From Streptomyces sp. NBC_01750 (GTDB lineage Bacteria; Actinomycetota; Actinomycetes; Streptomycetales; Streptomycetaceae), in assembly GCF_035918095.1 (NCBI RefSeq), contig NZ_CP109137.1, forward strand, positions 1,676,001 to 1,740,000: 64,000 bases of DNA, written 5' to 3'. Below, in pieces: positions 50,010 to 58,751 of this stretch. The translations under genes were made by a program, and so were the position numbers. The notes under the pieces were generated by a model. The model was not told where the DNA came from, did no database searches, and was given only the letters and a program-made list of their open reading frames with translations. The stretch's first letter is position 1, and each line of letters begins with the position of its first letter.

Positions 50010-51131
50010 TCAGGCCAGGTAGGCCGGGGCGCCGACGGGCAGAATAAATCGGAACTCGGCGCCGCCGCCGGGTCCACGGCCGACGGTGATCGTCCCGCCG
50101 TGCGCCTCGACGATGCCCTTGACGATGTAGAGACCGAGCCCCGTACCACCGCGCTTGCTTCCCCGCCAGAAGCGGGTGAAGACACGGCCCATCGACTCCT
50201 CGGGGATGCCGGGACCTTCGTCGCTCACGGTGACGGCCGTTCCCTTCTCGTCGTCCTTCGCGGATGCCGGTGCCACCTCGATGGTGACGGTTCCCTCGCC
50301 GTGGCGCACCGCGTTTTCCAGCAGATTGCCGAGCACCTGGTCGATCTTGTCAGGATCGGCCCACATATCGGGCAGCTGCCGCTGGATGCGTACGAAGAAC
50401 CGGTCCGGCCGCTGGCCGCTGGCTATGTGTGCCTGGATGTGCCGCCCGACGGCGGCCGCGATGTCGACGGGCTGGCGGCGCACCTCGAGCCGTCCGGAGT
50501 CGATACGGGAGATGTCGAGCAGCTCGGCGATCAGCCGGGTGACGCGGTTCGCGTCGGCGTCGACGGTCTCGAGCATCAGCCGCTTCTGGTCGTCGGTGAA
50601 GCGCTCCCACTTGGCGAGCAGCGTCGCCGTGAAGCCCTTGACGGAGGTGAGCGGGGAGCGCAGTTCATGGGCGACGGTGGCGATCAGCTCGGCATGGCTG
50701 CGTTCGGTACGGCGCCGTGCCTCGGTGCCGCGCAGGCTGATGACCAGCCTGCGCAGGGGACCGGTCGGGTGCTCGCGCACATAGCGGGCGGAGACGAGGA
50801 CTTCACGGCCGCCGGGGAGCAGGAGATTGCGCTCGGGCTGGCCGACGCGGGTGGCGAGTCCGCCGTACGGATCGGTCAGCGTCCACCAGCGGCGGCCCTT
50901 GAGGTCCTCCAGCGGCAGCGCGCGCTCCAGCGGCAGGCCCAGCGCATCGGCCTTGGACACGGCGGTGATCCGTACGGCCGCGTCGTTGAAGCAGATCACC
51001 CGGCCGGTCTCGTCGGCGACGACCAGTCCGTCGGGAAGATCGTCGGGGTCGATTCCGTACATGTGGGGGCCCTCGGAATGACACAGCAACGCCCCGTGTG
51101 TCTCCGCGGGCCTGCTCGTCCCGACAGCCAT
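50010..51131 (-). CDS. PAS-domain sensor histidine kinase
   Basis: This is a 373-residue soluble kinase: PAS domain (about 27-110, [19 protein letters not shown]), HisKA with phospho-accepting His in [17 protein letters not shown], and HATPase with [26 protein letters not shown] and [13 protein letters not shown]. There are no membrane segments and no adjacent response regulator, so its partner is elsewhere. Ligand of the PAS domain is unknown. Confidence 0.92.
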   Translation of the reverse strand: MAVGTSRPAETHGALLCHSEGPHMYGIDPDDLPDGLVVADETGRVICFNDAAVRITAVSKADALGLPLERALPLEDLKGRRWWTLTDPYGGLATRVGQPERNLLLPGGREVLVSARYVREHPTGPLRRLVISLRGTEARRRTERSHAELIATVAHELRSPLTSVKGFTATLLAKWERFTDDQKRLMLETVDADANRVTRLIAELLDISRIDSGRLEVRRQPVDIAAAVGRHIQAHIASGQRPDRFFVRIQRQLPDMWADPDKIDQVLGNLLENAVRHGEGTVTIEVAPASAKDDEKGTAVTVSDEGPGIPEESMGRVFTRFWRGSKRGGTGLGLYIVKGIVEAHGGTITVGRGPGGGAEFRFILPVGAPAYLA

Positions 51132-51229
51132 CCCCGTACCCCACCTCTCCGCCGGTGCAGTGGGCCCCCGAGCCCGTCACCCTACTAGCTGGAAGTGACG
51201 GAGCGGACCCCCTGAGCGAGTACTCCTGG

Positions 51230-52069
51230 TCAGCGAGCACTGCCTGTGCGCTGTGCACGCGCCGAGGCATAGAGACATACGGCTGCGGCGGTCGCGAGGT
51301 TCAGGCTCTCGGCCTTTCCATGGATCGGGACGCGCACCACCGCGTCAGCGAGCGCGCGGGTCTCCTCCGGCAGGCCCCAGGCCTCATTGCCGAAGATCCA
51401 GGCGGTGGGGCCGCCCATGGTGCCAGCGTCGAGTTCGTCGTCCAGGTCGTCGTCGCCTGCGCCGTCGGCCGCCAGTACGCGCACTCCGGCGTCGCGCAGC
51501 CCCTGGACGGCCTGCTCGACGGGCACGCCCACCGCGACGGGCAGATGGAAGTGCGAACCGACCGACGCCCGTACCGACTTGGGGTTGTAGAGGTCCACGG
51601 AGGCATCGGTGAGGACGACGGCGTCGGCACCCGCGGCGTCCGCGCAGCGCAGTACCGTGCCGGCGTTGCCCGGGTCGCGTACGTGCGCGAGGACCGCGAC
51701 GAGCCTGGGCCGCGCCGCGAGGATCTCCTCGAACGGCGAGTCCAGGAAGCGGCAGACCCCGACCAGGCCCTGCGGGGTGACGGTCTGGGACACCTCGGCG
51801 AGCACCGCGTCGGAGGCGTGGTGCACCCGGACCCCGGCGGCACGGGCGGCGCCGACGATGTCCGCGTACCGTTCGGCGGCATCGACGGTGGTGAAGAGCT
51901 CGACCAGGGTGGGCTCACCGCCGGGGCCGCGGTGGGCGACGGCCTCGCGCACGGCCTGCGGCCCCTCGGCGATGAACAGCCGCTCCTTGCCGCGGAAGGC
52001 GCGCTTGGCAAGCCGCCGGGCGGCGGTGACGCGCGGGGAACGCGGGGAGATCAGCTCGGGGGTGCCCAT
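51230..52069 (-). CDS. SPOUT-family RNA 2'-O-methyltransferase (TrmH/SpoU)
   Basis: This is a 279-residue enzyme with an N-terminal L30e-like substrate domain and a knotted methyltransferase core with HVRDPGNAGTVLRCADA, AWIFGNEAWGLPEE and IPIHG-like VPIHGKAESLNLATAAAV. It should methylate ribose in rRNA or tRNA; the exact nucleotide is unknown. It follows rplT on the same strand after a terminator, as in many Streptomyces. Confidence 0.92.
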   Translation of the reverse strand: MGTPELISPRSPRVTAARRLAKRAFRGKERLFIAEGPQAVREAVAHRGPGGEPTLVELFTTVDAAERYADIVGAARAAGVRVHHASDAVLAEVSQTVTPQGLVGVCRFLDSPFEEILAARPRLVAVLAHVRDPGNAGTVLRCADAAGADAVVLTDASVDLYNPKSVRASVGSHFHLPVAVGVPVEQAVQGLRDAGVRVLAADGAGDDDLDDELDAGTMGGPTAWIFGNEAWGLPEETRALADAVVRVPIHGKAESLNLATAAAVCLYASARAQRTGSAR

Positions 52070-52184
52070 GTCGCCTGCGGCTCTCTGATTCGGGTTCCGG
52101 GGTCGGCCCGGACGGACCTGTGCGATGTCCCCGCCCGCAAGCCGGCGGGGGTTCGGGGCCACCCCCGAAAACAACTCCAAACAC

Positions 52185-52219
52185 ACCGGACCCGCAGGCC
52201 AAAGGCCTGCGGGTCCGGT
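52185..52219 (-). terminator. terminator of infC-rpmI-rplT
   Basis: Sixteen-base perfect arms (52185-52200 and 52204-52219) with a 3-base loop form a very stable hairpin 16 bases after rplT. Confidence 0.85.
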
Positions 52220-52235
52220 CGGCTCGATGCGGCCG

Positions 52236-52628
52236 TCAGGCCGCCGACTCGGCCTTCGGGGCGTTGACGTCGCTCGGAAGCGCCTTCTGGGCGACCTCGA
52301 CGAGCGCGGCGAACGCGTTGGCGTCGTTGACCGCGAGCTCGGCCAGGATCTTGCGGTCCACCTCGATGTTGGCGGCCTTCAGACCCTGGATGAGGCGGTT
52401 GTACGTCATGCCGTTCTGGCGGGCAGCGGCGTTGATGCGCTGGATCCACAGCTGACGGAAGTCGCCCTTGCGCTTCTTGCGGTCGTTGTAGTTGTAGACC
52501 AGGGAGTGGGTGACCTGCTCCTTGGCCTTGCGGTACAGGCGCGAACGCTGACCGCGGTAACCGCTGGCGGCCTCGAGAATTGCCCGGCGCTTCTTGTGGG
52601 CGTTGACTGCCCGCTTGACGCGTGCCAC
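52236..52628 (-). CDS. rplT: 50S ribosomal protein L20
   Basis: This 130-residue RNA-binding protein starts 23S rRNA assembly. The N-terminal basic helix ([20 protein letters not shown]) and the globular core [20 protein letters not shown] are diagnostic. A short Ala-rich C-terminal tail is typical for actinobacteria. It is the last gene of infC-rpmI-rplT. Confidence 0.98.
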   Translation of the reverse strand: MARVKRAVNAHKKRRAILEAASGYRGQRSRLYRKAKEQVTHSLVYNYNDRKKRKGDFRQLWIQRINAAARQNGMTYNRLIQGLKAANIEVDRKILAELAVNDANAFAALVEVAQKALPSDVNAPKAESAA

Positions 52629-52737
52629 TTGTTAACTCCTTGTAGCGGGGCTGGGATTTAGAGTTCGACTCACCCCGGCCCGGAAACGAATTGGTCCCGG
52701 TCTCGGCTCGTGTCCCCGGAGACCGGGGACACGGGCG

Positions 52738-52932
52738 TCACTTGCCGAGAAGCTTCTTGATGGTCTTCGAGTCACCCGGGGCCATCTCGGCGTTGCCGGT
52801 GAGGCGACGCGTCAGCCTGGACGACTTGTGCTCGAGCAGGTGGCGCTTGCCGGCACGCTCACGGAGCACCTTGCCGGAGCCGGTGATCTTGAAGCGCTTC
52901 TTGGCACCGCTGTGCGTCTTGTTCTTCGGCAT
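52738..52932 (-). CDS. rpmI: 50S ribosomal protein L35
   Basis: This is the 64-residue basic protein with the family core [18 protein letters not shown] and [14 protein letters not shown]. It lies between infC and rplT as in nearly all bacteria. Confidence 0.98.
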   Translation of the reverse strand: MPKNKTHSGAKKRFKITGSGKVLRERAGKRHLLEHKSSRLTRRLTGNAEMAPGDSKTIKKLLGK

Positions 52933-53055
52933 CGCGCCGTTATCTCCTCGTCAGTGGCGCTCCCCCGGTGCGGACACCGGACAACAGGAGCGTCAGATCT
53001 TGGTTTGTGGGTTTCCGGGCGGGACCCGGGGCCGCCTGGGTGGCAGCCCCCTGGA

Positions 53056-53718
53056 TCACGCCTCGGAGGGCGTCTCGGAAGGCGTCTCGGAGGGTGCTTC
53101 GGCCGGAGCCTTCGCAGCCTCGTCCGCCGACTCCTCGTGCGTGTAGCCCTGACGCTCCGCCTTGCGGGCGGCCTGGGCCTCACGCGCCTCGGCCATGGCC
53201 TCGGTCTTCTTCTTGTGCGGACCAAGAACCATGATCATGTTCCGGCCGTCCTGCTTCGGGTTCGACTCGATGAAGCCGAGGTCCTCGACGTCCGAAGCGA
53301 GACGCTGCAGCAGGCGGAAGCCAAGCTCGGGGCGGGACTGCTCACGACCACGGAACATGATCGTGATCTTGACCTTGTCACCCTGCTTGAGGAACCGGAC
53401 GACGTGACCCTTCTTGGTGTCATAGTCGTGCGGGTCGATCTTCGGCCGGAGCTTCATCTCCTTGATGACCGTGTGCGCCTGGTTCTTGCGCGCCTCACGG
53501 GCCTTCATGGCCGACTCGTACTTGAACTTCCCGTAGTCCATGAGCTTGCACACGGGCGGCCGGGCGGTTGCCGCGACCTCGACCAGGTCGAGGTCGTATT
53601 CCTGCGCAAGCTCGAGGGCCTTGGCAAGCGGAACAATCCCGACCTGCTCGCCGCTGGGACCGACAAGTCGCACTTCGGGAACGCGAATCCGGTCGTTGAT
53701 GCGGGGCTCGGCGCTGAT
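53056..53718 (-). CDS. infC: translation initiation factor IF-3, probable AUC start
   Basis: This 220-residue factor binds the 30S subunit and checks the initiator tRNA and start codon. The N domain holds [20 protein letters not shown], the C domain holds [16 protein letters not shown] [16 protein letters not shown] and [13 protein letters not shown]. The C-terminal 35 residues are an Ala/Glu/Ser/Pro tail with ETPS repeats. The start fits ATC 53718, four bases after AGGAGG, where the sequence [10 protein letters not shown] aligns with the MSTETRVNER start of mycobacterial IF-3. GTG 53742, eight codons upstream, is in frame but has no ribosome-binding site. Confidence 0.95.
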   Translation of the reverse strand: MSAEPRINDRIRVPEVRLVGPSGEQVGIVPLAKALELAQEYDLDLVEVAATARPPVCKLMDYGKFKYESAMKAREARKNQAHTVIKEMKLRPKIDPHDYDTKKGHVVRFLKQGDKVKITIMFRGREQSRPELGFRLLQRLASDVEDLGFIESNPKQDGRNMIMVLGPHKKKTEAMAEAREAQAARKAERQGYTHEESADEAAKAPAEAPSETPSETPSEA

Positions 53719-54017
53719 GGATCCTCCTAGGTAGCACCACACGGATGTCTGGCAGGCAGCCGCGTAACGTCTGTTTCGTGAGACCAACCGCACCGGGTCA
53801 TGAAAAATGCCCCGGACGGGACACAGGCGGCAGCTCCTCGAATACCGGAGCACCGCCGCGGTCAACCGCGGGGCGCACATCGGGCGACTTCCATCGTCCG
53901 TACGGAACGATGGGCGCCACCTGACCGGTGACCCGCCGCCCAGAAGGACGGCCAGGTGGGAGATCGGAGCCTCCACTTGTGGGCCGGGCACACACGTGAC
54001 CGGCCGGTCGTTACACA
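53719..54017 (-). promoter_or_regulatory. long structured infC leader
   Basis: The leader is about 290 bases if the TAACCT box at 54023-54018 is the -10. It carries several possible hairpins, including a stem around 53847-53880 and one around 53899-53920, and ends in an attenuator-like hairpin. There is no coding character on this strand. Confidence 0.5.
53803..53823 (-). terminator. attenuator-like hairpin with U run in infC leader
   Basis: TGTCCC and GGGGCA pair around GTCC (53823-53808), and TTTTT follows at 53807-53803. No minus-strand gene ends here, so it is inside the infC 5' region, 85 bases before the start. Confidence 0.55.
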
Positions 54018-54095
54018 AGGTTAGCAGCTTCGGCCGAACACGGCTAATTGGGGTCAGCGGCCGGACGCGGCCCGCCGGGGCCTATCGTGTGCGTC

Positions 54096-54455
54096 ATGAG
54101 TGACGCGACCCCCAATGAATCTCCCGGCTTCGACGACATGACCCGCGACATCGCGGAGGTCCCCGCCGTCGAGGTGATCGTCACGGTCGCGGTGAACCTG
54201 ATGAGCGCCGCCGCCGTCAAGCTCGGTCTGACCGAGGACGGCGCGGACCACAAGGACCTGGACGAGGCCCGCAAGCTGGTGCATGCGCTGGCCGGTCTGA
54301 TGGACGCGAGCGCGACCGAGATCAGCTCCTTCCACGCGGCACCGCTGCGTGACGGGCTGAAGTCGCTGCAGCTGGCGTTCCGCGAGGCGTCGCTGGTACC
54401 GGACGAGCCTGGCCAGGGCCCGGGAGAGAAGTACACCGGACCCGTTTACGGCTAG
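54096..54455 (+). CDS. DUF1844 family protein
   Basis: This is a 119-residue helical protein with the conserved EVIVTVAVNLMSAAAVKLGL and EARKLVHALAGLMD. Function is unknown; the gene sits divergent from infC in Streptomyces generally. A TATCGT box ends seven bases before the ATG, so it is probably leaderless. Confidence 0.9.
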   Translation: MSDATPNESPGFDDMTRDIAEVPAVEVIVTVAVNLMSAAAVKLGLTEDGADHKDLDEARKLVHALAGLMDASATEISSFHAAPLRDGLKSLQLAFREASLVPDEPGQGPGEKYTGPVYG

Positions 54456-54458
54456 CGG

Positions 54459-55190
54459 CTACTCACGTACGAACAGGGGCTCGCCCGAAGGCGTGGCCTC
54501 GGCCGGCAGCAGCGCCAGGTCGAGGCCCCGCACCAGGCGGGCCCTCAGTGCGTCGTCCGCCGCCAGTGCCTCGGCGACGCGCCGGGCCGTCTCGGCGGGG
54601 GCCGCGTCCCGGGCGAGGATCAGGGCCAGGGTGCCGTCCGCGCCGCCCGGGCCGAGATGGGCCCGGAGCACCGCGGGCTCGGCGGCGACCGCGGCCGTCA
54701 CCGCGGCGATGACCGTGGGGTCCTGGAGCGGGTCGGGATTCGTACGCCCCTCGGCGAGGGCGAGCAGCGCAGGGCCGGTCAGCTGGTACGGGACGGGTCC
54801 CGCCAGATCGAGCACCACCGTGTCGGCCTTTTCGTGGGCGGCCGCCTGCAGCGCCTGGTGGAGCGGTACGGCGACGGGACGGGCCTCGGGGTTCCAGAGG
54901 GCGAGCGACGCGATCGAGGTGAAGGCAGGCAGGGCGCGGCGGTCGCCCGCGGTCAGCGTCGGCACCGCCATATCGCTGGTCTTCTCGCGGCGCAGTCCCT
55001 TCTCGTCCTCCTCGACCTCGCCGAGCACGGCCACGACGGGGACCAGCAGCCGGGCGGTGCGGAGGGCTTCGAGGACCGGCCGTACGGCGGTTCTGTCGTC
55101 CGCCCAGGCGGCGAGGGCCGACGTCAGAGCGGGGTCGGCCGTGCCGTCGTCGTCGGAGAATCCGGGGTCTGGGATGTTCTTGAGCGCCAC
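54459..55190 (-). CDS. SseB-family protein
   Basis: This is a 243-residue soluble protein with an SseB N-terminal domain (TARLLVPVVAVLGE and GDRRALPAFTSIASLALWNP). Related proteins are of unknown function. It is convergent with DUF1844, the stops being three bases apart. Confidence 0.82.
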   Translation of the reverse strand: MALKNIPDPGFSDDDGTADPALTSALAAWADDRTAVRPVLEALRTARLLVPVVAVLGEVEEDEKGLRREKTSDMAVPTLTAGDRRALPAFTSIASLALWNPEARPVAVPLHQALQAAAHEKADTVVLDLAGPVPYQLTGPALLALAEGRTNPDPLQDPTVIAAVTAAVAAEPAVLRAHLGPGGADGTLALILARDAAPAETARRVAEALAADDALRARLVRGLDLALLPAEATPSGEPLFVRE

Positions 55191-55213
55191 AGGTCGACCC
55201 TAACCTCCCTGGT

Positions 55214-55813
55214 ATGAGTGCCAGTGTCCCGGTCGCCGTCTCGGTCGCCCTGCCCGGCCGCTCCTACGGCGAGAAGCGGACGTATCCCTCGGCGAGCATC
55301 GTGAAGGTCTCGATCCTGGCCGCGCTGCTGCAGCGGGGGCGTCCGCCGACCACGCGGGAGCGGGCGCTCGCCCGCGCCATGATCGTGCGGAGCGACAACG
55401 ACGCGGCGTCGGTGCTGTGGGAGACGATCGGCGGTGCGGCCGGGCTGGACGTCGCACACGAACGGCTCGGGCTCACCGGGACCCGGGCGGAGTCGGCGTG
55501 GGGGCTGACGCGGACCACCGCGCGGGATCAGCTCACCCTGATGCGGGCTGTGTTCGGCGGGCCCTACGCGTATCTGCGCTCCTTGATGGAGCAGGTGGTC
55601 GACGGGCAGAGCTGGGGGGTGTCGGCCGCGGGCGGTGAGTGGGCGCTGAAGAACGGCTGGATGCCGATGCGCGACACCGGGCTGTGGGTCGTCCACTCCG
55701 TCGGGCGGGCCGGTGGCTGTCCGATCGCGGTGCTCTCCGACGGGCATCCGACGATGGAGGCGGGTATCGCGCGCGTCGAGGAGGCGGTGCGGGAGGCGGT
55801 CAGTCCCTGCTGA
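55214..55813 (+). CDS. class A beta-lactamase-like serine hydrolase
   Basis: This is a 199-residue hydrolase with the SxxK motif (SASIVKVS), SDN (VRSDNDAA), and a KTG-like LKNGW. It has no signal peptide and is shorter than true beta-lactamases, so it may be a cytosolic esterase or cell-wall enzyme. Its 3' end overlaps the mycosin gene 3' end by 14 bases. Confidence 0.8.
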   Translation: MSASVPVAVSVALPGRSYGEKRTYPSASIVKVSILAALLQRGRPPTTRERALARAMIVRSDNDAASVLWETIGGAAGLDVAHERLGLTGTRAESAWGLTRTTARDQLTLMRAVFGGPYAYLRSLMEQVVDGQSWGVSAAGGEWALKNGWMPMRDTGLWVVHSVGRAGGCPIAVLSDGHPTMEAGIARVEEAVREAVSPC

Positions 55814-56969
55814 CCCGGCCGCCGCGCCAGAGCACCACGGCTCCCGCCAGGAGCAGGGCGCCGACGCCACCGGCGAGCGGGGCGAGCCAGCCCGCCGGTT
55901 CCGCGTCCTCCTTCACGGCGGCGGGACCGGAGCCGAAGTACTGCTTGCCGTAGCCGGCAGTGGCCGCCTTCGGATCCGCGGGGCGCAGCTTCGCCGCCGC
56001 CTTGATCGCGGCGACCGGATCGACCATGCCGTATCCCTTGGAGTCGTCGCGGGCGCTCTTGTGCCCGCTCCGGGCCGTGTCGGTGAGGAGCTTCTTGATC
56101 TGGGCGGGAGCCAGGCCCGGGTGGGCGGCCCGCACCAGGGCGACCGCGCCGGAGACGAACGCGGACGCGGCGCTGGTGCCCCAGCCCTGGTAGTACTTCC
56201 GGTCGGGGTCGGCGATGACGATGTCGACGCCGGGGGCGCTGACGGTTGCGTACCACCGGCGGGTGGAGAAGGCGGCGTGGGTGCCGAAGCGGTCGACGGC
56301 CGTCACGGCGATCACGCCGGGGTAAGCGGCGGGGTACGAGATGTGGTCGCCCTTCTCGCCGCCGTTGCCCGCCGAGGCGACGACAACGGAGCCTTTGGCG
56401 AGCGCGTACTGCACTGCGGCGTCCTCGCCCGCCTCGGGGTGCGCGGACTCGCTGTCGTCGCCGAGGGAGAGGTTGATGACGTCGGCGCCCTGGTCGGCGG
56501 CCCAGCGGATGCCCTGGGCGAGGGCGGTGCCGCGGGAGCTGCGGGCCTTGTCGCGGGCCTTGTCGGTGCCTTCGAGGATGACCCGGACCGGGAGGATCTT
56601 CGCCTCGGGAGCGATGCCGATGACGCCGTCCTCGCGGCCGGAACCATGGCCGTGAGCGGCGATGATGCCGGCCATCGCGGTGCCGTGGCGGGCCCAGGCC
56701 CGTGAGCCGCGCTGCGCGCCGAAGCCGATGAAGTCCTTGCCGGGGAGGACGGTGCCCGCGAGGTCCGGGTGGCTGTCGTCCACGCCGGTGTCGAGGACGG
56801 CGACCGTGATGCCGCTGCCCTTGGTGATGTCCCAGGCCCGGTCGGTCCTCATGGCGTCGAGCGCCCACTGCTGGGCCCGTATGGCATCCGCGTGCGCGGG
56901 AGTCGCCGGCAGCAGTACGAAGGCGGCGGCCGCGAAGGCGGCGCCGAGGCGATGGCGGCGGCGTGTCAT
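55800..56969 (-). CDS. mycosin-type subtilisin-like serine protease
   Basis: This 389-residue protease has a signal peptide (AAFAAAAFVLLPATPAHA), a subtilase domain with Asp in AVLDTGVDDSHPD, His in ARHGTAMAGI and Ser in GWGTSAASAFVSG, and one C-terminal membrane segment (about 360-380) with a basic tail. This is the layout of mycosins of type VII secretion. No esx or ecc genes are near. Its start overlaps the upstream gene stop by four bases. Confidence 0.88.
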   Translation of the reverse strand: MTRRRHRLGAAFAAAAFVLLPATPAHADAIRAQQWALDAMRTDRAWDITKGSGITVAVLDTGVDDSHPDLAGTVLPGKDFIGFGAQRGSRAWARHGTAMAGIIAAHGHGSGREDGVIGIAPEAKILPVRVILEGTDKARDKARSSRGTALAQGIRWAADQGADVINLSLGDDSESAHPEAGEDAAVQYALAKGSVVVASAGNGGEKGDHISYPAAYPGVIAVTAVDRFGTHAAFSTRRWYATVSAPGVDIVIADPDRKYYQGWGTSAASAFVSGAVALVRAAHPGLAPAQIKKLLTDTARSGHKSARDDSKGYGMVDPVAAIKAAAKLRPADPKAATAGYGKQYFGSGPAAVKEDAEPAGWLAPLAGGVGALLLAGAVVLWRGGRVSRD

Positions 56970-58567
56970 TCGGGCTTCTCCGTGGCCGTGCGGACGGTCT
57001 TGCGCAGACCGGCCTCTATACGGTCGGCGATCCCCTTGGCCTCGTGGCCGAGGCCGGCCTGGGCCGGCGCGGAGGTCGCGCCTTCGGCCCTCGCCTCGTC
57101 GGCGGGCTGGGGGTCGGTGACGGCACGCCCGTCGGCGAAGCCGGACACGGCGTAGACGATGACGGGCGCGTCGGTCAGCACGCTCACGGTCCAGCTCGCG
57201 CGCTGTCCGTTGCCGAACCCGGCGGCGACGGTGTTCTTGGCCGGGAGGGTGCGGGGCATCAGATCGGGGCGCTCGTCGAGCCCCTCCGAGGTGAAGCGGG
57301 CGTCCAGCGCGCTCATCGCATCCACGTCGGCCTCGGTGAAGATCATGCCGACGGTGGTGACGCTGCTGGTGGTGGCGTCGGTGTAGGTGGCGCGCAGCAC
57401 CCGCGCGCAGCCGACCGGCTGCAGGGTCTTGAGCAGCAACGGATCGAGGGCGATCACGCAGGCGCCGTCCGGCGCGACGGCGATCCGGGTCCACACCCGG
57501 TCCGCGCGGCCGGGCCCGGCGCCGGTGCCGTTGAGGGTGCGCGGGAACAGCGTGTCCACGGGGACGCTGTGCCAGAGGGTGCGCGCCTCGGTGTAGCCGG
57601 TACGGGCGGTGGGGTCCGCGCTCGAGTCGCCGGTGAGCCAGCTGCCGGTGGCCGCGCCGCCGATCAGTCCGAGCCCGAGTACGACACACGCGAGGGCGCC
57701 GAGGGTGCGGCCGGTGCGCCGGGTGCGCACCGGGCGCAGCCGGGTGGTCATCTCGACGGGCGTCTCCGGTGGTGCCCAGGAGCGGGGGCCGGGGACCGTG
57801 TGGGCCGCGGGCTGCCCGGCGCCGGGCCGCGGCGTGAGGTCGACTGCCCCGACGGGCCTGCGCCGGGTGGGGGCGGCGGTGGGCCGGGGCGGCGCCTGGG
57901 GCGGCAGGGGCGCGGAGATGGGCGGGGGCACGGGCGCGCGTCGGAGCGCGGAGATGGGCCGCAGCCGGGTGGTGGTCTCGACGGCGGGGACGCCGGTCTC
58001 GTCCGGGGCCGCAGCGGGGCTCGGCAGCATGTGTCGCTCGGCGGAGGGGGCTGTTCCGGGCCGGGGCGCGGCGGGGCGCGGCGGAAGACCGGGCAGCGGC
58101 GGCTCGGCGGCGGGCGCGCTCGGCGTGGGCGGGGCGGCAGGGGGCCGACGCGCCTGCATGCCGCCGGAGTCGGGCCCGGCGGCAGACGCGCTCGGCGTGG
58201 GCGGGGAGGCCAACGGCCGGGCGCTGCCATGTGGGGCAGGACGGCCGGCGTCGGCTCCACCGGACGGCTCCGGGACGGCGGGACCCCCGCCGCCGGGCCG
58301 GGCGCCGGGCTCGGCCGGCGTCGACTGATGCCGGTCCGGCCCGCCGGGTGCACCGTGGCGCTCGGGGTCCATGGCCAAAGAGGCATCGGAACGCGCGGGC
58401 GGCGGATCCGCCGGCAGGAATTGCGTGATGCCGGATGCGCGCAGCGCTCTCGGCGCCGTCTCCGGCGGGACCAGGGCATCAGTGATACGCGAGGTGCTGG
58501 GCGCCGTCTCCCCGTCGTCCGGCTGGGGCGAGTGCGGGCCGGGAGGTCGCTGCGCCTCCGTGCTCAT
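56966..58567 (-). CDS. proline-rich single-pass membrane protein paired with mycosin
   Basis: This is a 533-residue protein: residues 1-280 are Pro/Ala-rich and probably unfolded in the cytosol, with two TTRLRP motifs; one membrane segment follows (about 287-307); and about 220 residues lie outside with an ordered-looking domain (SVPVDTLFPRTLNG, then VTTVGMIFTEADVDAMSALD). Function is unknown. Its stop overlaps the protease start, so the two are co-translated. Confidence 0.8.
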   Translation of the reverse strand: MSTEAQRPPGPHSPQPDDGETAPSTSRITDALVPPETAPRALRASGITQFLPADPPPARSDASLAMDPERHGAPGGPDRHQSTPAEPGARPGGGGPAVPEPSGGADAGRPAPHGSARPLASPPTPSASAAGPDSGGMQARRPPAAPPTPSAPAAEPPLPGLPPRPAAPRPGTAPSAERHMLPSPAAAPDETGVPAVETTTRLRPISALRRAPVPPPISAPLPPQAPPRPTAAPTRRRPVGAVDLTPRPGAGQPAAHTVPGPRSWAPPETPVEMTTRLRPVRTRRTGRTLGALACVVLGLGLIGGAATGSWLTGDSSADPTARTGYTEARTLWHSVPVDTLFPRTLNGTGAGPGRADRVWTRIAVAPDGACVIALDPLLLKTLQPVGCARVLRATYTDATTSSVTTVGMIFTEADVDAMSALDARFTSEGLDERPDLMPRTLPAKNTVAAGFGNGQRASWTVSVLTDAPVIVYAVSGFADGRAVTDPQPADEARAEGATSAPAQAGLGHEAKGIADRIEAGLRKTVRTATEKPE

Positions 58568-58751
58568 CCCGCCCCCTGTTTCTCGTCCACGGACACCGAC
58601 GGTTCGCCTTTCCGGGCAGGCCCGTTCGTCACCGCGTGTCCGTCACTCTACGGGCTGGAACGAGCCCGGCGGCAACGAGGCCGGGGGTCCGGGAGGATCT
58701 GCCCAGAACATCCCCCTACCCTGCGGTAATCCGGTCTGGCAAGCTCGGGCC

